Shown here piece by piece: positions 17,023-26,237 of a stretch of DNA of 64,000 nucleotides. The stretch comes from Gimesia fumaroli. GTDB taxonomy: Bacteria > Planctomycetota > Planctomycetia > Planctomycetales > Planctomycetaceae. The stretch is taken from positions 620,001 through 684,000 of the forward strand of contig NZ_CP037452.1 in assembly GCF_007754425.1 (NCBI RefSeq), written 5' to 3'. Numbering within the stretch: the first letter of the stretch is position 1; each line of letters opens with the position of its first letter. Under the pieces are notes generated by a model. The model saw nothing but the letters and a program-made list of their open reading frames with translations, was not told where the DNA came from and made no database searches. Both the position numbers and the translations under genes were made by a program.

Positions 17023-17052
17023 TTCCAATCTCATTGAAATTCTGTCCGCGAT
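17023..17052. repeat. Attachment-site-like sequence, copy B
   Basis: 28 of 30 nt match 5460-5489 (mismatches correspond to 5462 and 5469), including an identical 20-nt block ATTGAAATTCTGTCCGCGAT. A second GTCCGCG follows directly. It lies ~25 nt beyond the tRNA-Leu terminator, a usual neighbourhood for integrative elements. Confidence 0.65.
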
Positions 17053-17075
17053 TTGTCCGCGGTAATTCCATTCAA

Positions 17076-17113
17076 CAAAAAAGGACTCAGGGTTTAATTA
17101 CCCTAAGTCCTTT
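17076..17113 (-). terminator. Rho-independent terminator of tRNA-Leu
   Basis: Read on the minus strand, AAGGACTTAGGGT...ACCCTGAGTCCTT forms a stem with one internal mismatch followed by a T-run (TTTTTTG). It starts 11 nt after the tRNA 3' end. Confidence 0.85.
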
Positions 17114-17123
17114 AATATCAAAG

Positions 17124-17208
17124 TGCCCAAGAGAGGACTCGAACCTCCACGGGGATTACCCCCACTAGCCCCTCAAGCTAGCGCGTCTGCCAATTCCGCC
17201 ACTTGGGC
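17124..17208 (-). tRNA. tRNA-Leu(GAG)
   Basis: Minus strand, 85 nt without CCA. Acceptor arms GCCCAAG/CTTGGGC pair, followed by discriminator A. The anticodon stem CTAGC/GCTAG encloses the loop TTGAGGG, giving anticodon GAG. A long variable arm (GGGGG..CCCC type) and the TpsiC arm with GGTTCGAGTCC are present, as expected for a class II leucine tRNA. It is followed by its own terminator and then the att-like copy B. Confidence 0.95.
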
Positions 17209-17506
17209 TTGTTGTTGAGTTTGCTCTTCTATTCTGAATGGATCACTGAAGATCAGCTCAATCACGAGGATTTCCCAGTATAACAATCCGGGTAGGCCCT
17301 TCAAGGGATGTCACTAGCAATCCACGGGGGAAAATACCGGGATTTTGTGAAAATGGACCTGCAATGAGTTTAAACTTCCCCTCCCGTAAAATCGGCATTT
17401 TTGTAAACTACGCCCCGCTTTTGACAGGGAATCAGGACTAATCTGAGTAGAAGTGGCTTGTCTGATCATCTGTTTTGCTTGGAATCGATTCGAACAAGGA
17501 TGTCCG

Positions 17507-20500
17507 ATGCTGTTTTTTAACCAAGAGAACTACAAAATCCAGAGTCTATCAGCATTGTTCAGGTGCCTGCCGATTCTCAGTCTGCTGGCTGTTTCTCAAT
17601 CTCTCTTTGCTGACACAGGATCTGCGGTTTCAGGTTCGCCTTTACTGGATGATGCCAACCTGCACGCCGTACAGTTTCTGGGATCCAAGACCGGCTGGGC
17701 GGTTGGTGACCATGGGGTGATTCGAAAAACCGAGGATGGCGGAAGGACGTGGCAGTTCGTTTCCAGTCCCGTGCAGTGCCCCTTGCGTCATATCTGTTTT
17801 CTGACAGATCAAATTGGCTGGATCGTCGGCGGTGGTACAGCAGCATACGGACATCTGAATCAGGGAGTCTTACTGTTCACAAAAGATGGGGGCAAGACCT
17901 GGGAAGAACTGATCCAGAAACGCCTGCCTCGATTGCACTACGTCCGTTTTTTCGGAATGAAGGAAGGTGTGGTTGTCGGCGATGCTTCGGTACAACACGC
18001 GACCGGTGTATTTAAAACCACAGATGGTGGCAAGACGTGGCAGGATGTGACCGGCTACGAATCTACAGGCTATCGTACCGCTGCGTTTTTTGATGTGGAT
18101 ACGGGAGTGGTTGCGGGATCTCAAGGCCGTCTGATTCTAGTCGGCGGCGGTTCGGTATTGCCTCCACGGTTTCCGCCTCAAGGATTAAGAGGAATTCAGG
18201 CTGTCAAACTGCCGATGACATCAACTGGCTGGATGGTCGGCGATGGTGCGTTACTGCGGAAATCGGTCAACAAGGGCGTTGTCTGGGAGATGCCGGAGAC
18301 GGCGCTGCCTGACTCGCTCAAAGATTTTTCAGATTTTCGGGCTGTCGAAGTTCGCGGCGATCTGATCTGGATTGCCGGCGATCCAGGTTCCGTGATCTGG
18401 CATTCAACGGACCGGGGCAAAACCTGGCGTCAGCAATGGACCAATCAGAGTGCACCTCTGGCAGCGATTCATTTTGTCGATGATCGGACCGGTTGTGCTG
18501 TCGGAGCCTTGGGCACAATACTGTCCACAACGGACGGGGGACGTACCTGGCAGTCCAACCATAGGACTCCCCGGCGTGTGGCTTTGATGTGTGTGCATGC
18601 CCGGCCCTCACAAATTTCGTTTGATATGTTGAGTAAATATGCGGGCGATCAGGGTTACCGCAGTCTGGTTGCGTTACCCATCCGTCGCGATCTGGGGCCG
18701 GACAGTCAGTCACAACAGGATTTGGATTTGCGATTGAACGAATCGGTAGTCAGCGTCGGTGGTTCGCTGGGTCAGCAGGATTGGCGATTTCCGGTTCAGA
18801 TTCCGGGACTCGAACAGAATGCAGACCGTCTCATTGAAGAGTGGAATCGGCATACGGAAGGTCGGCTGGCTTCAGTCACGTTGAGTCGATTCGTGGCGCA
18901 GTTGCGGACATGGCGACCCGAGGTTCTAATTATCGATCAGCCACAAGGGAAAGATGCTGCATCGACCCTGGTGAAAGATGCCATGTTGCAGGCCGTGCGT
19001 TACGCTGCCGATTCGACACGGTATATAGAACATCGCGAGCACGCTGGCCTGACGCCCTGGAAGGTTAAGAAAGTTTACCTGCGGTTGCCGCCTGGCAGTT
19101 CCGGTCAGGTTTCTGTGGAATCCGATGAATATCTGGTACGTCTCGGCACGACGGCAGCCACGGTTGCTTCCACAGGAAAACAAATTCTCGGTAAAACTCT
19201 GGCCTCTGATGAAGAACGTAGTGTTTATCGTCTCATTAATGTCGATCAGGAGAACAATGGCGACAGGCAACCTGCCATTTCCGGGGGGACTTTGTTTGCG
19301 GGGATCGGCCTTGCCCCCGGGTCGGCTGCCCGCCGTGTGTTGATTGAGATCAATGATGCCGATGAGGCACGCAATCGAAAACTGGCCGAACGTCAACGGA
19401 ATCTGAAGGCGATGGCCTCGAAGCTGATTAATGATCCTTTGTTTTCCGCGCAGCTGATGTCTCATTTGAAAACAATTACGCAAGGACTTTCGCGTCGGCA
19501 GGCGGCATTGCAGTTAGAACAGTTGGCACAGCAATACATTGCGAATCAGGATTTAGTGAAAGCAGAAGCCACGTATCAGGAGCTGGTGGAACAGTTTCCT
19601 CAGGAACCCGAAGCCGTGCGGGGCATGTTGTGGCTATTTCAACTCTGGTCCAGTGAAGAGATTGCCTGGCAACGAAATCGTCAGGTCCCTGTTGAACGCT
19701 CGCGGTCAACGAATTCTGATCCGCAGGCTTCGAATCAGGTACAAAATGCATTTCAGTTTTCAGAGAAACTTCCTTCTCCTTTACTGAGCACTGTGAAACA
19801 GGTTGGGCAACTCAATACAGGGGCACCCCAGAACTGGCGTACGCAGACGGCTGAGAACTGGAAAAAACAGGCACTGGCGGCTGTAAAATGGTTTCAGAAA
19901 TATGCGCCCGCGTTTTATGAAACGCCGGACGTTCAGATTCCGCTGGCTTCGCTCTATCGTTTGATTGGATCGCACGGGAAAGCCGATGACATTTTTCACA
20001 ACTTTCATAAGCCTGGAGCGAATGAGTCGTGGAAAAGCATCGCCAAAGCAGAGAACTGGTTACTGCATCCTGCCAGTACACCGCCTCGGCCTGTTTATCT
20101 TTGTCGTTTTACAAAAACACGTCCCGTGTTGGATGGTCTGTTGTCCGATGAATGCTGGCAGGATGCAGATGAACTGCGCCTTTCGGATAAGCCTGCCTCT
20201 GATCTGGAAAAGCAGGGTGAAGCGGGGCGTGACAATCTCAGTCGGCCGTTTGTGCTGATGTCATACGATAAAGAATATTTGTATCTTGCTGCCAGCATCC
20301 CGGTTAGCGCGGGGCTGAATTACCCGGCGGCTCCTGATACGGGCCGCGATTATGATGCCGATCTGCAATTGCAGGATCGACTTTCATTCGCGTTTGACAT
20401 CGACCGTGATTATACAACCTATTATCAGATGGAAGTGGATCATCGAGGCTGGACCAGCGACCGTTGCTGGATTGATCAGAGCTGGAACCCGCGCTGGTAT

Positions 20501-20704
20501 GTTGCCCGTGAAAAGGACAAACAGTACTGGAGAACCGAAATCGCGATTCCTCTGAAGGAATTGGCACCTGCGACACAGCTGAAACGTACAACATGGGGTT
20601 TTTCCGTGGTTCGCATTCTGCCGGCCGTCGGTTTACAAGGCTGGAATCATCCGCTGACGACAGAGCCGCGTCCGGATACGTTTGGTTTGCTGCGTTTTGA
20701 ATAA
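17507..20704 (+). CDS. Large exported BNR/Ycf48-like beta-propeller protein with CBM9-like C-terminus
   Basis: 1065 residues from ATG 17507, which has AAGGA 6 nt upstream (an upstream in-frame ATG at 17453 lacks one). A signal peptide (LPILSLLAVSQSLFA) is followed by at least five BNR-type repeats (KTEDGGRTWQ, FTKDGGKTWE, KTTDGGKTWQ, HSTDRGKTWR, STTDGGRTWQ) in a propeller like photosystem II assembly factor Ycf48. A central domain (~380-600) of unknown type, a helical region with TPR-like character (~700-760, EATYQELVEQFPQEPEAVRG) and a C-terminal carbohydrate-binding-like domain (PVLDGLLSDECWQDA through WRTEIAIPLKEL) follow. No enzyme motif is evident. Probably a surface or periplasmic binding protein. 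Confidence 0.75.
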   Translation: MLFFNQENYKIQSLSALFRCLPILSLLAVSQSLFADTGSAVSGSPLLDDANLHAVQFLGSKTGWAVGDHGVIRKTEDGGRTWQFVSSPVQCPLRHICFLTDQIGWIVGGGTAAYGHLNQGVLLFTKDGGKTWEELIQKRLPRLHYVRFFGMKEGVVVGDASVQHATGVFKTTDGGKTWQDVTGYESTGYRTAAFFDVDTGVVAGSQGRLILVGGGSVLPPRFPPQGLRGIQAVKLPMTSTGWMVGDGALLRKSVNKGVVWEMPETALPDSLKDFSDFRAVEVRGDLIWIAGDPGSVIWHSTDRGKTWRQQWTNQSAPLAAIHFVDDRTGCAVGALGTILSTTDGGRTWQSNHRTPRRVALMCVHARPSQISFDMLSKYAGDQGYRSLVALPIRRDLGPDSQSQQDLDLRLNESVVSVGGSLGQQDWRFPVQIPGLEQNADRLIEEWNRHTEGRLASVTLSRFVAQLRTWRPEVLIIDQPQGKDAASTLVKDAMLQAVRYAADSTRYIEHREHAGLTPWKVKKVYLRLPPGSSGQVSVESDEYLVRLGTTAATVASTGKQILGKTLASDEERSVYRLINVDQENNGDRQPAISGGTLFAGIGLAPGSAARRVLIEINDADEARNRKLAERQRNLKAMASKLINDPLFSAQLMSHLKTITQGLSRRQAALQLEQLAQQYIANQDLVKAEATYQELVEQFPQEPEAVRGMLWLFQLWSSEEIAWQRNRQVPVERSRSTNSDPQASNQVQNAFQFSEKLPSPLLSTVKQVGQLNTGAPQNWRTQTAENWKKQALAAVKWFQKYAPAFYETPDVQIPLASLYRLIGSHGKADDIFHNFHKPGANESWKSIAKAENWLLHPASTPPRPVYLCRFTKTRPVLDGLLSDECWQDADELRLSDKPASDLEKQGEAGRDNLSRPFVLMSYDKEYLYLAASIPVSAGLNYPAAPDTGRDYDADLQLQDRLSFAFDIDRDYTTYYQMEVDHRGWTSDRCWIDQSWNPRWYVAREKDKQYWRTEIAIPLKELAPATQLKRTTWGFSVVRILPAVGLQGWNHPLTTEPRPDTFGLLRFE

Positions 20705-20836
20705 GCGCCTGATAATCCAAGGACTCTTTCATTTTCTCTGCCGGCAATTGTTTCGCTTACGATTAGATTCTCTTATCATGTCCGCGTAGTATCAATCTTA
20801 TTCCATTGATTTTACTTAAGAATTCGCGGGCAGTAT

Positions 20837-21799
20837 ATGGGTTATGTGATCGGCATGGATGAAGCGGGCTACGGCCCCAATCTGGGACCGCTGGTGATTA
20901 CGGCGAGTTTATGGGAAGTGCCGGGAGACCCGCGTGAGTTTGATTTCTGGCAAGCACTGGAATCGGTCGTTTCGCAAAAGAAGCCCGGTAAAAAATCGAG
21001 TCAGTTGCACGTGGCCGATTCAAAACAGGTGCATTCTTCCTCGGCCGGTCTGGCGCCGCTGGAGCGATCGACGTTACCGTTTCTGCAACAATTCAATGGG
21101 GCCGAAGGGCTGACATCCTTAGAGACGCTCTGGCGTTTACTGGTGGCTTCTCCCGAACACCTCGCGGAAATTCAGCAGCAGCCTTGGAATGGGAATGGTG
21201 AGTTCGCGATACCTGCAACGGTTGCAGCCGAGTCGATAGACCAGTCGCAACAGGATCTGCAACGAGCCCTCGCTACTGCGGGAATTCAGTTGCAGGCATT
21301 TTGTTCTGAAATTGTTTTGCCCGCACGCTTCAATCGTCTGTGCCGGGAATATGGCAGTAAAGGAGTTTTGCTGACGCGGCTGTGTATGCACTTGTTGACA
21401 CGTGTCTGGGACCGGGAAACGGCAGAGCCCATACTTATTATTGGTGACAAACATGGCGGTCGGAATCGCTATGATGAGTTTCTGGATGAAGTTCTCGATG
21501 GGGAGATGATTTTTCGAATGGAAGAATCAACGGCAAAAAGTGTCTATAAAGTGGGAAACACGGAAATACGTTTTCAGACAAAAGCAGAAGACCATTTCCC
21601 GGTGGCGGTTTCTTCAATGGTTTGCAAGTATACGCGCGAAGTGATGATGGAGCTGTTCAATCAGTACTGGTCGGAGCACGTACCTGACTTGAAGCCGACC
21701 AAGGGGTATCCGGTTGATGCCCGCCGCTTTAAGAGTGACATCGCTGCGGCGCAAGAGCAATTGGCGATTTCCGATCAAATCCTCTGGCGCGGACAGTAG
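20837..21799 (+). CDS. Divergent ribonuclease HII-like protein
   Basis: 320 residues, longer than typical RNase HII (~200). The start reads IGMDEAGYGPNLGPLVI, matching the RNase H type 2 opening with Asp8/Glu9. ADSKQV (61-66) matches the DSK motif, Asp204 in IIGDKHGG may be the third acid, and KAEDHFPVAVSSMVCKYTRE (249-268) matches the KxD...AAASIxAKxTRD block; PTKGYP follows. The Arg of the usual GRG motif is replaced by Tyr12, and ~70 extra residues (~75-150) lie between the DSK motif and the core. It probably cleaves RNA/DNA hybrids or a related substrate, but specificity may differ. Confidence 0.75.
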   Translation: MGYVIGMDEAGYGPNLGPLVITASLWEVPGDPREFDFWQALESVVSQKKPGKKSSQLHVADSKQVHSSSAGLAPLERSTLPFLQQFNGAEGLTSLETLWRLLVASPEHLAEIQQQPWNGNGEFAIPATVAAESIDQSQQDLQRALATAGIQLQAFCSEIVLPARFNRLCREYGSKGVLLTRLCMHLLTRVWDRETAEPILIIGDKHGGRNRYDEFLDEVLDGEMIFRMEESTAKSVYKVGNTEIRFQTKAEDHFPVAVSSMVCKYTREVMMELFNQYWSEHVPDLKPTKGYPVDARRFKSDIAAAQEQLAISDQILWRGQ

Positions 21800-21824
21800 C
21801 GGTGCGTACGGTCTAAGTCAGAAC

Positions 21825-23297
21825 TCATTCATCGGTAGGTTGATTAACTTGAGGAAGAAATACACTGCCGATTATTCCGACGATAAAGACGGTGCTGGCT
21901 CCGATTAGTGTATACCAGGGCCAGGCGACTTCTTCTTTCATACCGAACGCCACGAAGAGCACGATGATTAAGCCGATGAGAAAACCGACCAGTGCAGAAG
22001 CCTGTGATGCCTGCTTACTGAAGGTTGCTAAAAAGAAGATTCCCAGAATGAGGCCCGTTGAGATGGCGGCGATGGAGAATACACTCCCGACAACGCTTTC
22101 TGAGATTGATTGACTGGCGATGCCGACGATAATTTGAGCCACTCCAAACAAAGCTGTGAAGACACGACTGATGGTAACCAGCTCTGCCGGTTTTTTTGTC
22201 GTTGAGCTCAGCGGCAAATAAAAGTCATTGACCAGAGCGCTTGTAGTGGAACTGAGTGAACTGGAGAGTGTTGACATGGCGGCAGCAAAGACGGCAGCCA
22301 GCGTCAGTCCTTTAATGCCTACCGGAAGATTGTCGATGATAAAGGTCGCAAAGACTTCATCTGTTTTCTGGAATGCGGTTTTGGGCGGAAAGACATCGTA
22401 GAAGGCGGCGAGGGCAATTCCTAATAAAAGGAATAGAGCAAATTGTGCGAAAACGACAAACCCACTGATTCCCAGGGCTTTGGCGGCATCCTTCTGGCTT
22501 CGTGCACCCAGATAGCGTTGAATCATTAGCTGGTCGGCACCATGTGTGGCCATGGAAAGGAACAGTCCCCCAATCAAACCGGCCCAGAAGGTATATTTAT
22601 CAGACAGGTTCCAGTCAAAATTGAACATCGTCCACTTATGATGTGTGACCGCGAATTGCTGGTATTCGTTCCAGCCATCAGGCAGTGCCTGGATGATGAT
22701 GGCGAACGCAAAAACGGCGCCCGCAATATAGATGACGAATTGCAGGCAGTCGTTCCAGACGACTGACTTCATTCCACCGAGACAGGTGTAAATAATGGTG
22801 CCGATACCAATCGTAATAACACAGGCAGTCAACGGGATGCCGACTACCTTTTCCAGCACCAGTGCTGTCAGATACAGTCGCAGTCCATCGGCCAGAGTCC
22901 GCATCACAATAAACGCCAGTGAAGCCGTACGTTCTGTCGTCCCGCCGAATCGCTTTTTGAACACTTCATAAGCGGAATAGATTTCTCCGCGAAAATAAAG
23001 CGGGAGCAAAAACAGAATGACCAGGAAACGTCCGGCAATAAAGCCGAGTGCCAGTTGTAAAAACTGCAGATTGCCTCCCGGTTCATAGGCGATGCCCGGT
23101 ACGCTGAGAAATGTGACCGTGCTGGTTTCCGTCGCAACAATCGAGCCCAGGATGGCCCACCAGGGAAGCGTTTTTCCGCCGAGCAAGTAGTCGGACAGAT
23201 TTTTCTGCTTTCCGCCAACCCAGGAACCGAAGATCACGACGCCAATCAGATACAGGCCGAGAATTAGCAGGTCGACAGTTCCAATGGCAATGTTCAC
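21825..23297 (-). CDS. Sodium:solute symporter (SSS family)
   Basis: 490 residues with about 13 hydrophobic helices. Family signatures include DLLILGLYLIGVVIFGSWVG at the start, LLGGKTLPWWAILGSIVATETSTVTFLSVPG in TM2-3 and GADQLMIQRYLGARSQKDA. This is the SGLT/sialic-acid/proline transporter fold, moving a solute with Na+. It is divergent from murQ (183 nt between), so an amino-sugar or sugar substrate is plausible, but the solute cannot be read from the sequence. Confidence 0.88.
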   Translation of the reverse strand: MNIAIGTVDLLILGLYLIGVVIFGSWVGGKQKNLSDYLLGGKTLPWWAILGSIVATETSTVTFLSVPGIAYEPGGNLQFLQLALGFIAGRFLVILFLLPLYFRGEIYSAYEVFKKRFGGTTERTASLAFIVMRTLADGLRLYLTALVLEKVVGIPLTACVITIGIGTIIYTCLGGMKSVVWNDCLQFVIYIAGAVFAFAIIIQALPDGWNEYQQFAVTHHKWTMFNFDWNLSDKYTFWAGLIGGLFLSMATHGADQLMIQRYLGARSQKDAAKALGISGFVVFAQFALFLLLGIALAAFYDVFPPKTAFQKTDEVFATFIIDNLPVGIKGLTLAAVFAAAMSTLSSSLSSTTSALVNDFYLPLSSTTKKPAELVTISRVFTALFGVAQIIVGIASQSISESVVGSVFSIAAISTGLILGIFFLATFSKQASQASALVGFLIGLIIVLFVAFGMKEEVAWPWYTLIGASTVFIVGIIGSVFLPQVNQPTDE

Positions 23298-23480
23298 AGA
23301 GGCGATACCTGATTCAATTCAATGTGTGTCTGGCTAGAATGCGATGAACGATACGCAGGACAGGATCAATCAAAGGCTTTTAACAAATCAAGACCAGATT
23401 GGTGGGTTGCATCCTTTCGGGAATCAAAAACCCGGTTATCATAGTAACTGGCAGATCGTATTTTTGACAGGCTAATCAAC

Positions 23481-24383
23481 ATGTTAGATCGTTTAACAAC
23501 AGAACAACGTAACTCGGCTTCGGATCAGATTGACTCGATGAGCAGTCTGGAAATCGTACAGTTAATGAATGCAGAAGACGCGAAGATCGCCGCTGCCGTT
23601 GAAGCGGAAGCAGAGACCATTGCCGCCGCCATTGATCTGATTACTAACGCTTTTTTAAAAGGCGGGCGTCTGATTTATATGGGGGCAGGTACTTCGGGAC
23701 GGCTCGGTGTGCTGGACGCCAGCGAGTGCCCGCCAACGTTTAACAGTCCTCCCGAGCTTGTGGTGGGATTGATCGCCGGCGGTAAACAGGCACTTACGAA
23801 TGCCATTGAAGGGGCCGAGGATCGACCGGAATTCGCGGTTGCCGATCTGGAAGAGTTGGACTTCAACAAAAATGATGTGCTGGTAGGAATTGCGACCAGC
23901 GGGCGAACGCCTTACGTGATTGCCGGTTTAAAGTATGCACAAGAGCAGGGGGCGCAGACGATTGCGTTAACGTGCAATCAGGAAAACCAACTGGCAGAGG
24001 TCGCCCATTTGACGATCTGTCCGGTTGTGGGCCCGGAAGTGGTCACAGGTTCGACCCGTTTGAAAGCGGGAACCGCGACCAAAATGGTATTGAACATGCT
24101 GACGACAGGGGCGATGGTCCGCATCGGAAAAACCTATGGTAATTTAATGGTTGATCTGCGGGCGACAAATCAGAAACTGATCGAACGGTCGATCCGAATT
24201 TTGATGGCGTTTACCAGTTTATCACGCGAGGCAGCCGAGTCTGTTTTGGAAGCATGTCAAGGAGAACTGAAAACGGCGATTGTGCATGTGAAGCGAAACG
24301 TTTCACCGGAAACCGCGCGAGAACTGCTCAAACAGGCGCACGGTCACCTAAGACAGGTTTTGGAAGGAGCAGAGGGCGTTTAA
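23481..24383 (+). CDS. murQ: N-acetylmuramic acid 6-phosphate etherase
   Basis: 300 residues, normal for MurQ. It removes the lactyl ether from MurNAc-6-phosphate to give GlcNAc-6-phosphate and D-lactate in cell-wall recycling. Family motifs: GGRLIYMGAGTSGRLGVLDASECPPTF (SIS domain), IAGGKQALTNAIEGAEDR with the catalytic Glu, and VVTGSTRLKAGTATKMVLNMLTTGAMV. A C-terminal UBA-like helical part ends the protein. The kinase gene starts 48 nt downstream on the same strand; the two probably form a small operon. Confidence 0.95.
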   Translation: MLDRLTTEQRNSASDQIDSMSSLEIVQLMNAEDAKIAAAVEAEAETIAAAIDLITNAFLKGGRLIYMGAGTSGRLGVLDASECPPTFNSPPELVVGLIAGGKQALTNAIEGAEDRPEFAVADLEELDFNKNDVLVGIATSGRTPYVIAGLKYAQEQGAQTIALTCNQENQLAEVAHLTICPVVGPEVVTGSTRLKAGTATKMVLNMLTTGAMVRIGKTYGNLMVDLRATNQKLIERSIRILMAFTSLSREAAESVLEACQGELKTAIVHVKRNVSPETARELLKQAHGHLRQVLEGAEGV

Positions 24384-24430
24384 GTTTTGATTTAAAACGT
24401 CTGCCGTCTCCAGGGGGAAATAACAGAAGC

Positions 24431-25387
24431 ATGTCACTGCACTCGAACGAACTCGTTTTGGGAATTGACGGAGGTGGCTCCAAGACTCTGGCGTCTCTTG
24501 CGGTTCTTTCTGAGGGAGGCGATTTTCATGTCGTGGGTCGTGGAACAGCAGGCGCCTCGAATTTGAATGCCATTGGCATCGTGCCAGCGGCGGCAGCAGT
24601 CCAACGGGCGATTGAGCTTGCATTTCAGTCTACTGGTACACAGCCCCGAAGGGTGGCTGCCTTGTGTATGGGCATGTCAGGAGCCGGTCGTGCAGAAGAA
24701 CAGCAGACGTGGGTGAATTGGGCGCAGGAGAATCAAGTCGCAGAACAAATCGATGTTGTTACCGATGCTGAGACCGTATTGGCCGCGGGAACACCCGAGG
24801 GAATCGGTGTGGCATTGATTGCAGGCACTGGCTCGCTGGCATATGGAATGAATCAAACTGGTCAAATTGCTCGCGCGGGAGGCTGGGGATATCTACTGGG
24901 AGATGAAGGGGGCGGATATCAGATTGGATTGGCGGCACTGAAAGCAATTGCAAAAGCCGTCGATGGGCTCGGACGGGAAACCTGTTTGCAGTCTATGATT
25001 CTTCACGCGTTGGGTCTGGATGATCCGCGTGCTTTGATTCGTTACGTCTATGATCATAAAAGCAAACGTAGCGATATTGCCGCACTGACGAAGCTGGTGT
25101 TTGAGGCGGCAGAAAACGAAGATCATGTGGCGCGTGAGATACTACAGCAGGCGGTGACAGAACTTGCAGAGTTGGTTCAAGTGGTTGTTTCCCGCTTGCA
25201 TTTGACCAAAGAAAATTATTCGCTGGCATTAACCGGCGGGCTGTTGCTGCAGCAGCGCGAATACCGGGTTTCACTTTTAGAACAGCTACACTTTCAACAG
25301 AGAGAACCTTCGTCTGTGGAGTGTGTCGATGATTCCAGTCTGGGGGCAATTCGAATTGCAATCAGACGTCTCAATGCGGCAGAATAA
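24431..25387 (+). CDS. BadF/BadG-type N-acetylhexosamine kinase
   Basis: 318 residues from ATG 24431; a longer frame back to 24254 overlaps murQ and is not needed. The ASKHA kinase motifs are visible: VLGIDGGGSKT (phosphate 1), VTDAETVLAAG, ALIAGTGSLAYG (phosphate 2), GWGYLLGDEGGGYQIG and a late LTGGLLL. Members act as GlcNAc or MurNAc kinases (NagK/MurK-like) in amino-sugar recycling, which fits its place right after murQ. The exact sugar is not certain. The gene ends 2 nt before the convergent SDR gene. Confidence 0.85.
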   Translation: MSLHSNELVLGIDGGGSKTLASLAVLSEGGDFHVVGRGTAGASNLNAIGIVPAAAAVQRAIELAFQSTGTQPRRVAALCMGMSGAGRAEEQQTWVNWAQENQVAEQIDVVTDAETVLAAGTPEGIGVALIAGTGSLAYGMNQTGQIARAGGWGYLLGDEGGGYQIGLAALKAIAKAVDGLGRETCLQSMILHALGLDDPRALIRYVYDHKSKRSDIAALTKLVFEAAENEDHVAREILQQAVTELAELVQVVVSRLHLTKENYSLALTGGLLLQQREYRVSLLEQLHFQQREPSSVECVDDSSLGAIRIAIRRLNAAE

Positions 25388-25389
25388 AG

Positions 25390-26208
25390 TTACTCTGCGG
25401 GGAATTCATCAGGAAGTTGCAGATGCTTGATTGGATAGGGAGAGCATTGTTGTTTCCAGCCACCATCGACGGTGATCGAAGTGCCCGTAAGATAGCTGGC
25501 ATCGTCACTGGCGAGCATCACAATACTGCGGGCGATTTCCCGGGGATGGGCCCAGCGGCGCAGGGGGATCATCTCTTCGGAAGCCTGACGGATTTTGTCA
25601 GCCGTTGTCTGTTGCTGGTCAACGGCGATGTCTTTGCCCATAGCGGTGTCGATGGCGCCGGGATTGATACTGAGCACACGGATGCCTGCAGGACCATAGA
25701 GCGTTGCCAGTTCGTAGGTGAGTGAATCCAGTGCGCCTTTAGCGGCGACATAAGCCGGACTGATGCCGGCTGCCATCTGGGACTGAATGCTGGAGACGTT
25801 AATAATGACGCCCCTGCCTTGAGGTTCCATCTGTTCGGCACACCAGCGTGATAAGAAGGCAGGGGCAGTCAGGCAGACGCGTAAGGTTTTTTCCCAACTG
25901 GCGAGTTCAATCTTTCGCATCGTGGTGATTTCACGCCAGGCGGCATTGTTGACAAGTACGTCAATGCGTCCCCAGATTGCCATACACTGTTCAACGGCGG
26001 ATTGAGCATATTTGAGGTCTGTGAGATCGCCGAGGCAAGACAGGAACTGACCGCCGGCTTGCTCGATACGGCTAGTGACCGGTTCTAATTCATCTGAAGG
26101 GAGTGCCAGCAGAACGCAATCATAGCCTCGTTCAGCGAAGCGGACTGCCGTTTCACCGCCGATGCCTCCTGCTGCGCCGGTGATCATGGCAACGGGTCGT
26201 TCATTCAT
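25390..26208 (-). CDS. Short-chain dehydrogenase/reductase
   Basis: 272 residues from ATG 26208 (MNERPVA), with GAGG upstream; the frame extends to 26271 without merit. A Rossmann start (ITGAAGGIGG), the NNAAW motif, the Ser of NVSSIQSQ, and the Tyr/Lys pair in AYVAAKGAL are all present, as is a C-terminal DASYLTGTSITVDGGW. A classical NAD(P)-dependent SDR similar to 3-oxoacyl-ACP reductase or sugar dehydrogenases; substrate unknown. The next gene downstream is convergent. Confidence 0.9.
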   Translation of the reverse strand: MNERPVAMITGAAGGIGGETAVRFAERGYDCVLLALPSDELEPVTSRIEQAGGQFLSCLGDLTDLKYAQSAVEQCMAIWGRIDVLVNNAAWREITTMRKIELASWEKTLRVCLTAPAFLSRWCAEQMEPQGRGVIINVSSIQSQMAAGISPAYVAAKGALDSLTYELATLYGPAGIRVLSINPGAIDTAMGKDIAVDQQQTTADKIRQASEEMIPLRRWAHPREIARSIVMLASDDASYLTGTSITVDGGWKQQCSPYPIKHLQLPDEFPAE

Positions 26209-26237
26209 GTCTGGGTCCTCTGGTTCTCCATTGTGGT

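Noticed and set aside
17124-17208. tRNA-Leu as the direct integration target with a duplicated 3' end
   Set aside because: I searched by eye for the tRNA 3' sequence near copy A (5460) and did not find it; the repeated block lies beyond the terminator, not inside the tRNA.
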